Source of the DNA: Candidatus Saccharimonadota bacterium
GTDB lineage: Bacteria; Patescibacteriota; Saccharimonadia; Saccharimonadales; UBA4665
DNA length: 16,082 nucleotides
Direction of reading: 5' to 3'
Assembly: GCA_029288335.1 (NCBI GenBank)
Contig: JARIHJ010000081.1
Span: forward strand, 1 to 16,082
Shown: positions 5,578 to 12,522 of the stretch, in pieces
Numbering within the stretch: the stretch's first letter is position 1
Layout of the letters: the number at the start of each line of letters is the position of its first letter
Translations under genes and position numbers: made by a program
The notes under the pieces: model-generated
Database searches by the model: none
What the model saw: only the letters and a program-made list of their open reading frames with translations
What the model was told of the DNA's origin: nothing

Positions 5578-8500
5578 TTAATTGGTGTTGTTATTTACAG
5601 CGGCCCGGCGGACTAAGAAGTAGGCCGGAATGAGCAGCAACAGTAGCCAGAGCCAATTGTAATTAAAGCTGCTTGTACTTACGTTAGCAACTGGGTTTTT
5701 GGTTTGATCGCCTTTGATTTGACCTTGGTTATTGCTCGAATTGCTGGGCGTGGTGGTCTGTGCTCCGAGAACTTGTGGCGTGGCTATGCCACCATTTCCG
5801 CCTGCACCACCAGCGCCGCCGTTACCACCTGTAGCGCCATTACCTCCGGCGCCACCCTGACCGCCATTTCCACCGTTTCCACCGTTTCCACCGTTGCCGA
5901 AGAGGCCACTATTTCCACCTTGGCCACCGTTTCCACCAGCCCCGCCTTGACCATTGCTTTGGATGGTGTAGCTGGCGGTTAGTGGCTGACTGTTGCCAGT
6001 CGGGCTAATAGCGACAGCTGTTAGGGTTTCGGATTGGCTAACAGTAATTGGGTTTGTGTACTTGTTACTGTTGGCAGTTGGAGTGCTGCCATCGGTGGTG
6101 TAGTAAATGGTAGCCGTATTATCACTGTCACTTAGAGTAACTGTTTGTGCGGTGGCGTAGCTGCCACCGGCTGGCGTAGCCGTAGGCGTAGGCACGGTAT
6201 CAATGGTGACTTTACCGATATTGCTGCGGGTGCTGTTACCGGCTGGGTCGGTTGCTGTAACTTGCCAGTACCAGGTGTAATTACCATTTTTACCAGCGTA
6301 GGGGTTACCGAAGTGGAATGAGGTCAAGCTCGATGGTAGCGTCCAACCCCAATCGCACGGTACTACGCCGTTTGTGGGCGCGGTTTGTGAGCGGCAGAAT
6401 TTGTAGGCTAAGCCGTTGGCGTCACTAGACGGATTCCAGGTGAAGTTAAAATTGGTTGAATTTTTGTAGGCGTTATTCACAGGAGCCGGTCCAGTAAGCG
6501 TGAAGGCGGCCGGCGCGGTCGCGTCATAGGTGACGGTAAAGACCGAGGTAAATGGCGAACATTTACCGGCAGCATTGCAGGCGCTGAACTGGAAGTAGTG
6601 CGTGCCTTCGCCCTGGGTAAAGTTGTCGGTGTAGACACCGAGGGTGTTCATATGGCCGGTAGTAGAAAGATCGGTGGGTGACCAGGCATTAGCTTCGCCG
6701 TTAAATGCCGATCCCGAGATGGTGTTCCAGTATTTCAGCTGGTAGCGGATAACACCATCGGTCGGGGCATTAGTAAGATCAAATGTAAAGTCTTTTGTGG
6801 TGATGTAACCGTTGTCTGAAATCGTTTTGCCGTTGGCGTCCTTCATAGTAACGCTCGGGACGGCCGGGGTGTCGTAATATTGCACGAGACCAAGAACATT
6901 GCTATCCAAGTGGTCGTAAATAAGGCCGTCTTCGGCGTGGCGCTGCGTGTCAGACATCTGATTGCCGGTCAAGCCGTTAAAGGTAGCCGAAAGGGCGTTT
7001 ACTCCGGCCTTTTGGTAGTTGGTAACGTCACTACTGTTGCCGCTAAAGTTGGTCGTGCCGAGCAACAAGGTGCCGCCAGGGCTGGTAACGCTGTAGGCAG
7101 GGGCTGGTGGCGTGGGGATGTGGAATATCGGGCAAAATATGCTACAGAAGAAGCTACCGTCGGTGTCCCCTTCGATGAATATACCACCTTGGCCGGGGCC
7201 GCCATAGCCGTTGTGACTCAAAGTGTTGATACTCTTGAACTGTACGCCGGTGATGTTGTGGCCGATCGTACCGTCTTTGTTAGTGGTGTAGAACGCAATG
7301 CCGTTCCAAGCGTTGTTGGCGGCAGTTACACCGTTGAATGTCAGGTTGCGGCTGTAATCATCGCCGGCGGCGTATTTGGCAGTTACCGAGAAGCCGTTTT
7401 TGGAGTAATTACTGGCCGAAATGTTGTTGTAGCTGACGCTTTGGCTGCTGTTGACATCGACACCGCCAACTTGACCGCTGTTTTTACCGGGGCCGTTAAA
7501 GGCTAGGTTATTCAGGCTTAGACCGTTGACGTCATAGGCATGCAGGGCATAAGTGCTGTTCGATGGTGTGTTAAAGGTGAAGTTGCTGAGCCGAGTGTGG
7601 TCTTGGTGTTCGATATCTACGCCATAGCCAGCGGCTGAGTTCACCACGGTACCAGCCTGGCTTTGGCCCTTAATATTTAAGCTGGGCTTGTTGACGTTGA
7701 GGTTTTCGTTATAGGTGCCATTGGCTACGTTGACATCGCCATTCGGGGTAACAGCATTGATGGCGCCCTGCACAGTATTAAATGCGTCGTAGCCCCAGAC
7801 GTGTAGGTGGCCTTGGGTAGGCACGATGTCGCTGCCGTACACGTTGTCACTAATGCCAGAGGCGCTTGCATCGGCGTAGGTGACAGCCGGTTGTGGCCAC
7901 GCGCTAGCGTAATCTCCCGTGGTCCAAGCGACAGCGTTACGAGTGTTACCGCTAATGCCAGCTAAGCTCAAGTAGTTCAAGTTGGCTTCATCTTCAGTGT
8001 AATAGCCGAGCTGGTTGGCAGTGACTATATCATTCTTAACTGTAGTGTGGTCACCTGCGCCGTAGAGCAAGATGCCATCGGCGGTATAGCCGTTGGAATT
8101 AGTCAAAGTGTAGCTGTTGCCGGTAATAGTGTCGTGCTCGATGGTAGCGACGGCGCCGCGGCTGACCTGAATGCCGTTCTGAGCGGTGGTATCAATGGCA
8201 CCTGCACCAGTCACGGTTGTGCCGGTGATGGTAGCGCTGGAGCCGGCGCCATCAACGACGATGCCACCCTTTTGATAGCCAGACACTTTATCGTTAGCTA
8301 GGACTGCGTTGGCGCTGACACCGGCTGATTGCTGGCCCACGCGTACGGCCACGCCTTGCTGGCAGCCAAATAGGGCATTGTTCGCATCTTGAACATTAAC
8401 AATCGAAGAATTTTCGATGGTGGCACTGGCACCGTTTTCGAAGTACACACCGTATTCGTTGTCATTGCAGCCAAGGGCGGGGAAGGGACCGCTGACCGAC

Positions 8501-8937
8501 AGATCTTTAAGTGTAACGCCTGCTGCTTGGATGTCGACAATTTTGCCGCCGCCAACAAACGTGGACGGAGCGGTTATAACTGTACTAGGACCAGCACCCT
8601 GAATAGTCACCGATTTATTAATAGTAAGGGCTTCAGAATACGTGCCAGCCGCTACCTGGATAAGCGTGCCGTTAGCTGCCTGGGAGAGGGCGTAGGTTAT
8701 GGTCTTACAGGGAGTAGCGGCAGTGCCGCAATCGCCGCTGTCAACGCCGGTCGTCGCACTTACGTACTCATTAGCAGGGCTGATAGCGAACACAGTGCTG
8801 TTTAGTAGCGCCGGCAGGCCGCCACCCAAACCGGCGACTACTAGCACAATTGTTGCTAGGCCGCTAGTGAACTTGGAGCTAATTCGTCGCACCACGCCGA
8901 ATTGGTTTTTAATATATTTATAGTTTTTGCTAGCCAT
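5578..8937 (-). CDS. Large secreted beta-helix / Ig-like surface protein with Gly-rich tract and C-terminal anchor
   Basis: The 1119-residue protein begins with a long signal peptide (charged n-region, hydrophobic stretch 27-45, cleavage likely after VFA51). Residues about 56-370 form a first right-handed parallel beta-helix, opening with YVSATTG and IQVAAGTYSEALTINKSVTI. A second helix opening (AFNTVQGAINAV, VNVANGTYNENLNV) starts near 376 and runs to about 600, ending near a short FCSIFCPIF patch. Two Ig-like modules follow (about 690-905). A chitobiase-C-type module covers about 916-990 (GGSYATAQTVTL, IYYTTDGSTPT). Next come a Gly/Asn-rich tract (about 993-1050), a VLGA motif, a Ser/Asn linker, and a membrane helix (NWLWLLLLLIPAYFLVRR) ending in a short basic tail. 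The protein is therefore displayed outside and anchored at its C-terminus. GAGGAG lies 8 bases before the ATG. It is probably an adhesin or glycan-interacting protein; no catalytic site is identified. Confidence 0.85.
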   Translation of the reverse strand: MASKNYKYIKNQFGVVRRISSKFTSGLATIVLVVAGLGGGLPALLNSTVFAISPANEYVSATTGVDSGDCGTAATPCKTITYALSQAANGTLIQVAAGTYSEALTINKSVTIQGAGPSTVITAPSTFVGGGKIVDIQAAGVTLKDLSVSGPFPALGCNDNEYGVYFENGASATIENSSIVNVQDANNALFGCQQGVAVRVGQQSAGVSANAVLANDKVSGYQKGGIVVDGAGSSATITGTTVTGAGAIDTTAQNGIQVSRGAVATIEHDTITGNSYTLTNSNGYTADGILLYGAGDHTTVKNDIVTANQLGYYTEDEANLNYLSLAGISGNTRNAVAWTTGDYASAWPQPAVTYADASASGISDNVYGSDIVPTQGHLHVWGYDAFNTVQGAINAVTPNGDVNVANGTYNENLNVNKPSLNIKGQSQAGTVVNSAAGYGVDIEHQDHTRLSNFTFNTPSNSTYALHAYDVNGLSLNNLAFNGPGKNSGQVGGVDVNSSQSVSYNNISASNYSKNGFSVTAKYAAGDDYSRNLTFNGVTAANNAWNGIAFYTTNKDGTIGHNITGVQFKSINTLSHNGYGGPGQGGIFIEGDTDGSFFCSIFCPIFHIPTPPAPAYSVTSPGGTLLLGTTNFSGNSSDVTNYQKAGVNALSATFNGLTGNQMSDTQRHAEDGLIYDHLDSNVLGLVQYYDTPAVPSVTMKDANGKTISDNGYITTKDFTFDLTNAPTDGVIRYQLKYWNTISGSAFNGEANAWSPTDLSTTGHMNTLGVYTDNFTQGEGTHYFQFSACNAAGKCSPFTSVFTVTYDATAPAAFTLTGPAPVNNAYKNSTNFNFTWNPSSDANGLAYKFCRSQTAPTNGVVPCDWGWTLPSSLTSFHFGNPYAGKNGNYTWYWQVTATDPAGNSTRSNIGKVTIDTVPTPTATPAGGSYATAQTVTLSDSDNTATIYYTTDGSTPTANSNKYTNPITVSQSETLTAVAISPTGNSQPLTASYTIQSNGQGGAGGNGGQGGNSGLFGNGGNGGNGGNGGQGGAGGNGATGGNGGAGGAGGNGGIATPQVLGAQTTTPSNSSNNQGQIKGDQTKNPVANVSTSSFNYNWLWLLLLLIPAYFLVRRAAVNNNTN
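5867..5893. repeat. Tandem 9-base repeats in the Gly-rich tract
   Basis: Three perfect consecutive copies of TTTCCACCG (plus-strand reading) encode Gly-Gly-Asn units in the minus-strand protein. Degenerate copies extend on both sides over roughly 5793-5960. Such short in-frame repeats can expand or contract by slippage without breaking the frame. Confidence 0.75.
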
Positions 8938-8997
8938 AAGGTAGACTCCTCAAAAATCAGTTAAGTTAATATCCTCAGAAGCCTTTTTGTTAAGCTC

Positions 8998-9024
8998 ATT
9001 ATACACTTATCTGTAAAGTGTCAA
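8998..9024 (-). promoter_or_regulatory. Promoter of the large beta-helix surface protein
   Basis: On the minus strand a consensus TTGACA (9019-9024) and a consensus TATAAT (8998-9003) are separated by 15 bases, shorter than the ideal 17. The predicted start near 8991 gives a leader of about 55 bases carrying GAGGAG (8946-8951) before the ATG. Confidence 0.6.
9003..9021. promoter_or_regulatory. Inverted repeat inside the minus-strand promoter
   Basis: ACACTT (9003-9008) and AAGTGT (9016-9021) are perfect inverted arms around 7 bases. The element fills the spacer between the -35 and -10 boxes, where a bound regulator would block or activate transcription. The regulator is unknown. Confidence 0.4.
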
Positions 9025-9097
9025 ATTTACTTTAGTTTATTGGGTAGTCGACAAAATCTTTTTGATAGCCTCGAGCCATCTTATCTATATTTATGTA

Positions 9098-9126
9098 TTG
9101 AAAAAGCTTTAGCATATATGTATAAC
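9098..9126 (+). promoter_or_regulatory. Promoter of the cohesin-dockerin operon
   Basis: TTGAAA (9098-9103) and TATAAC (9121-9126) match sigma-70-type boxes at 5 of 6 positions each and are separated by exactly 17 bases. Transcription would start near 9133, about 38 bases before the ATG of the cohesin gene. The ribosome binding site is weak (ACGGAAAA). Confidence 0.6.
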
Positions 9127-9133
9127 GGTATAC
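9120..9133. promoter_or_regulatory. Imperfect palindrome over the -10 box of the cohesin operon
   Basis: GTATAACGGTATAC matches its own reverse complement at 12 of 14 positions. It overlaps the -10 box and predicted transcription start, the position expected for a repressor site. Confidence 0.35.
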
Positions 9134-9170
9134 AATAAATAAATAACATAAGACGGAAAATAATAAAAAA

Positions 9171-10862
9171 ATGAAGCGAAACAGAAAATATTTCCAGATC
9201 GCTAGCCTCGTGCTAGCGTTATTACTTTCAGGCGCCGGGTTGTTCTTCGGTACAGCCTCGGCGGCGAGTGCCCAAATCTACGTCTCTCCAGCTAGTAGCG
9301 GGGTGCAAAACGGTAGCAACGTTACCGTGGCCGTCAGGGTAAACACTGGCGGCGGCAACGCTGACAGTGCCAATATAACGCTGACGTATGATCCTTCTAA
9401 ATTGACGTTTGTATCGGTCAGTACCAGTGGCTCACCGATAACTGGCTCTGCCAATTATGCTAACACCGGTAGCTCTATTGCTGGAGGGGCTTACACGACG
9501 TCGCCTGTTAGTGGCGATATATTACTTTTTTCTGCAACTTTCCGCGCCAATGTCAGTAGCGGCAGTACAGCGCTCGGCTTTTCTACTAGTGGGGCGTATG
9601 GTACTGAGGTAGACTCTGGCGGCTCGAGCATCGGCGCGGCGCTCGTTGGTGGCAATGTTAGCTTTTCACAGCCAGCCTGTCCGGCTGGTGACACCGGCAC
9701 TTGGCCTAATTGTGTAGCGCCAACTCCACCCCCGTCTGGCGGTGGCGGTACTGGTGGTGGGGGCAGCACCGGCGGTGGCGGTGGTGGTTCGTCCACACCT
9801 CCACCTAGCAATGGTGGCGGTGGTTCAAATTCTGGTAACCCACCCAGCTCTTCGGGCTCTCCATCACCTCAGCCGCCAACCAAGCCAGTTAACGTGGCTG
9901 CCGACCCTGGTGCGGTGCCGGTTATTGGCACTCAGCAAGTACAGTTCACTACAGCCAGGTTTGTTGCGACCACCAAGGTCCCAACTCAGATGTATATCGA
10001 GTACGGCACTTCCAGTAATAATCTGAGCTTCAAAACACCATTAAGTAGCTTAAGCACCAGCCACGACATAAGCCTGGACACCAACGCTTTGACTCCAGGC
10101 ATAACGTACTATTACCAGCTTGTTTCGCTGGACCAGCAAGGCAACACCGTTACCAGCGGCGTGCAAAGTTTCACAGCTAAAGGTGTGACAGTAAATGTAG
10201 GGCTATATGATTCCAAGCACCATCCCTTAGCCAATATGCCGGTGACCCTCCACTCTACCCCTTATCAGTCGACTACCAACTCCCAAGGCACAGCTACTTT
10301 TAATAATGTTGCTCCGGGCTCCCATACGATCAGTTTTAGTCAAGGCGGTAAGACCTATACGCACCCCCTGACTGTCGCAAATAACATCACCACTGCGGCT
10401 GACGGCAGCCAATCGGCTACACCGCAAAACCTAGCGGTCGTTTACACAGCCTACACTGCCAGTAGCGGCTTCCCGGTAATCTTAACGGTAGTTTTGGTGC
10501 TGGTCTTCATTGCGGTAGCTGTCGCTATATATTTCTTCCGCGGCAAGTTACCGTTTAATTTTGGACCCTTGGGCCGAGCTTTCTCCTCATCAACAGCCGG
10601 CGGGGACGATTTGAGCCAGCAGATTGTGATTGGTGGCGAGACGCCACCGGCTGGGTCGACTATCGAGCCGGACAGCGTCGAGAAGATTATAACTCCCGAA
10701 GGGAACGTCTTAAATGAATCGGAAGACGGCGCAGTTGTGCCTCCTTCCACTCCTACTGAAAACCCGCAGCCAATCACTGGAGGACCGGTGGTTATGCCGC
10801 CCAATCCAGCCAATCCTGAGCAACCCGAAGAAGCCGTCAAAAACTCAGCTGGGAGGGAATAG
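9171..10862 (+). CDS. Membrane-anchored cohesin-module protein (scaffoldin-like receptor)
   Basis: The 563-residue protein has a signal peptide (cleavage near 31-34). A cohesin module spans about 35-167: IYVSPASSGVQNGSNVTVAV, the hallmark ITLTYDPSKLTFVSV, then ILLFSATFRA and GSTALGF, ending GGNVSF. A CPAGDTGTWPNC loop (C170-C181) and a Gly/Ser/Pro linker (about 182-240) follow. Next are an Fn3-like domain (about 245-337, with TPGITYYYQLVSLD) and a carboxypeptidase-regulatory-like Ig domain (about 339-403, LANMPVTLHST and GSHTISF). A transmembrane helix (434-456) followed by RGK gives an N-out topology with a 107-residue acidic, Pro-rich cytoplasmic tail. Cohesins bind dockerins, and the next gene, 2 bases downstream, ends in a dockerin. 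It is therefore probably the cell-surface receptor for that protein. Cohesin assignment rests on motif order; the pairing is inferred. Confidence 0.82.
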   Translation: MKRNRKYFQIASLVLALLLSGAGLFFGTASAASAQIYVSPASSGVQNGSNVTVAVRVNTGGGNADSANITLTYDPSKLTFVSVSTSGSPITGSANYANTGSSIAGGAYTTSPVSGDILLFSATFRANVSSGSTALGFSTSGAYGTEVDSGGSSIGAALVGGNVSFSQPACPAGDTGTWPNCVAPTPPPSGGGGTGGGGSTGGGGGGSSTPPPSNGGGGSNSGNPPSSSGSPSPQPPTKPVNVAADPGAVPVIGTQQVQFTTARFVATTKVPTQMYIEYGTSSNNLSFKTPLSSLSTSHDISLDTNALTPGITYYYQLVSLDQQGNTVTSGVQSFTAKGVTVNVGLYDSKHHPLANMPVTLHSTPYQSTTNSQGTATFNNVAPGSHTISFSQGGKTYTHPLTVANNITTAADGSQSATPQNLAVVYTAYTASSGFPVILTVVLVLVFIAVAVAIYFFRGKLPFNFGPLGRAFSSSTAGGDDLSQQIVIGGETPPAGSTIEPDSVEKIITPEGNVLNESEDGAVVPPSTPTENPQPITGGPVVMPPNPANPEQPEEAVKNSAGRE

Positions 10863-10864
10863 CT

Positions 10865-12490
10865 ATGAGTGAATTTGTACTAAATAAACTATCCTTCAAA
10901 AAAACCTACATCGCCATTACTGGCATTCTAGTAATGCTGGCAGCACTTCTATCCGTTTCACCGGCGCAGGCGGCGGGCTGTACGCCTCCCTCGACTGATT
11001 ACGGGCAGATTTCGTTCAGTAGTGCCAACGGCAACGCCATTAATATACCTGCTAGTGGCACTTATCGTATCTGGACGAGAATGGCGGCCCCTGATACCAC
11101 CAACAATACCTATATGCTCGATGTCGATGGCAATAGTTGTTACACCGTCGGCGGCAGCGGTGTACCGACTTACGCTGCCGGTGCTACTAATTACTTTACG
11201 GGTGTGAATACCAATACCACCCAAAACGGTAACAACAACAGCAATTGGATTGCCACCACTACCACTGGCAGCCACGTCGATGTCTATCTCTCGGCCGGTA
11301 GCCACAATCTAACCCTCTATGGTGATGCGCCAGGGGTAATCATCGACAAGTTGGTATTTAGCTATAACACGAATTGTGTGCCCGACAATACCTCACCAGT
11401 GTTTGGTAATAACTGTGCTTCGCAGGATACGACGCCGCCTAGTGTTAACATTCAGTCGCCGGGCAGCAATGCCAGCGTGTCCAACCCGATCTCGGTGGCG
11501 GTATACGCCACAGACGACTCCGGTACGGTTAGCCAAGTCCAGGTGTTCGTCGATGGCTCGACTACACCGGCAGCAACTTCTACCACCTCGAGCGGTGGCG
11601 TCTTTACACTGACCCTGCCAACTCTGACAGCTGGGACTCATACTCTGACAGCCAAAGCCTGGGACCCATCAGGTAATGCAGCCACTACGGCTTCGGCCAC
11701 AACTATTAACGTCAATGATACGACGCCGCCTAGTAACGTCAATATCACCAATCCATCACCCAATCAGACGGTGAGCGGTACGATCAGCTTGGGGGCTAGC
11801 GCCAGCGATAATGTCGGTGTGACCAAATTTGCCTTTGTGGTTGACGGCGGGGCACCTATCAATGTCACTACCAGCGGCCAGAGTGCCACCGGCAGCACCT
11901 CATTGGATACCACGACGCTGACTAATGGCACGCATACCGTGAAAGTTACGGCCTACGATGCGGCGGGTAATAGCACCACCTCTAGCACAGTCAGTTTTAC
12001 GGTAAGCAATACTAGCGGTGGCGGGGGCGACACGACGCCGCCCTCAGTAACTATCACTTCGCCAACTAGCGGTAGCATAGTAGCCGGCACTAGCTACAAT
12101 GTAGCCGCCACTGTAACCGATGCTAGCGGCATCAAGCAGGTTGTTTTCTTAGTCGATGGCGTCACTAAATCGACCGACACAGCCGCGCCTTACGCCTATA
12201 ACCTCGATACCACGACCCTTACACCCGGCTCACACACCATTGGGGTTCAGGCGACTGATAATTCGAGCAATCATAATGTCAGCGCTGTCATAACGGTGAC
12301 AGTTAGAGTGACGGTGCTGGCAGACGTTAACCGCGATTGCAAGGTTAACTTCTCAGACATCAGCGCCATTATCCCGAAGCTCGGCCAAACCGGCAGTGGC
12401 TTGGGGGCCTTTGATGTGAACGGTGACGGTAAAATTAACTTCTCAGACATCAGCGCCATTATCCCGAAGCTCGGCCAAACCCCGTGCTAA
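10865..12490 (+). CDS. Secreted CBM-like / Ig-like protein with C-terminal type I dockerin
   Basis: The 541-residue protein has a clear signal peptide (cleavage AQA-AG near 37). Residues about 39-171 resemble part of a CBM6/35-type carbohydrate-binding domain: INIPASGTYRIWTRMAAP, YMLDVDG and LSAGSHNLTLYGD then IDKLVFS. C39 and C171 bracket the domain. Three Ig-like modules each open with DTTPP (D188, D285, D389). The end (about 484-541) is a type I dockerin: two calcium loops, DVNRDCKVNFSD (from D487) and DVNGDGKINFSD (from D517). Each has the D-N-D-N-D ligand pattern and is followed by ISAIIPKLGQT. The first loop has Cys where Gly is usual, and the protein ends in Cys. There is no catalytic domain, so it looks like a dockable glycan-binding or adhesive protein. 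GGGAGG precedes the ATG. The neighbouring cohesin is its likely partner. Confidence 0.85.
   Translation: MSEFVLNKLSFKKTYIAITGILVMLAALLSVSPAQAAGCTPPSTDYGQISFSSANGNAINIPASGTYRIWTRMAAPDTTNNTYMLDVDGNSCYTVGGSGVPTYAAGATNYFTGVNTNTTQNGNNNSNWIATTTTGSHVDVYLSAGSHNLTLYGDAPGVIIDKLVFSYNTNCVPDNTSPVFGNNCASQDTTPPSVNIQSPGSNASVSNPISVAVYATDDSGTVSQVQVFVDGSTTPAATSTTSSGGVFTLTLPTLTAGTHTLTAKAWDPSGNAATTASATTINVNDTTPPSNVNITNPSPNQTVSGTISLGASASDNVGVTKFAFVVDGGAPINVTTSGQSATGSTSLDTTTLTNGTHTVKVTAYDAAGNSTTSSTVSFTVSNTSGGGGDTTPPSVTITSPTSGSIVAGTSYNVAATVTDASGIKQVVFLVDGVTKSTDTAAPYAYNLDTTTLTPGSHTIGVQATDNSSNHNVSAVITVTVRVTVLADVNRDCKVNFSDISAIIPKLGQTGSGLGAFDVNGDGKINFSDISAIIPKLGQTPC
11426..11734 (+). repeat. Repeated Ig-module junction sequence
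   Basis: GATACGACGCCGCCTAGT occurs identically at 11426-11443 and 11717-11734, and a diverged version (GACACGACGCCGCC) begins at 12029. Each encodes the DTTPP opening of an Ig-like module, at spacings of 97 and 104 codons, showing that the modules arose by internal duplication. Confidence 0.75.
12345..12391 (+). repeat. Dockerin half-repeat, copy 1 (47 bases)
   Basis: This 47-base segment is identical to 12435-12481, including all synonymous positions, with a period of 90 bases (30 codons). It encodes NFSDISAIIPKLGQT of the first dockerin segment. Confidence 0.9.
12435..12481 (+). repeat. Dockerin half-repeat, copy 2 (47 bases)
   Basis: This is the exact second copy of 12345-12391, encoding the recognition helix of the second dockerin segment just before the stop codon. 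Only the calcium-loop beginnings upstream differ between the two segments. Confidence 0.9.
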
Positions 12491-12522
12491 CGGTGTATAA
12501 GGATGGGCTGATGTGAGGTGTA

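Larger units (their letters stand above)
8938..9170. promoter_or_regulatory. Divergent AT-rich regulatory region between two surface loci
   Basis: This 233-base region is the longest non-coding stretch in the window and is markedly richer in A and T than its neighbours. It separates the minus-strand 1119-residue protein gene from the plus-strand cohesin operon. It holds one candidate promoter per direction and two palindromic elements, listed separately. No structured RNA or small ORF stands out. Confidence 0.7.

Noticed and set aside
5790..5960. PE_PGRS-type protein suggesting a mycobacterial source
   Set aside because: The Gly/Asn tract resembles PGRS, but there is no PE domain, GC is too low, and the remaining architecture and anchor do not fit mycobacteria.
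6880..7506. Open frame of about 208 codons antisense to the large beta-helix gene
   Set aside because: It lies wholly inside the 1119-residue gene, has no ribosome binding site or recognisable domain, and long antisense frames are expected opposite Gly/Thr/Asn-rich repetitive coding sequence.
8389..8805. Plus-strand open frame of 138 codons opposite the N-terminal part of the large surface gene
   Set aside because: Same reason: a shadow of a real secreted gene with clear signal peptide, promoter and ribosome binding site on the other strand.
10451..10840. Minus-strand frame of 129 codons inside the cohesin gene
   Set aside because: Low-complexity translation with no start signals, opposite a gene with well-ordered domains.
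12345..12481. Pair of 47-base direct repeats as a CRISPR or attachment-site remnant
   Set aside because: Only two copies, in frame at a 90-base period and translating into the two dockerin segments; the coding explanation is complete.
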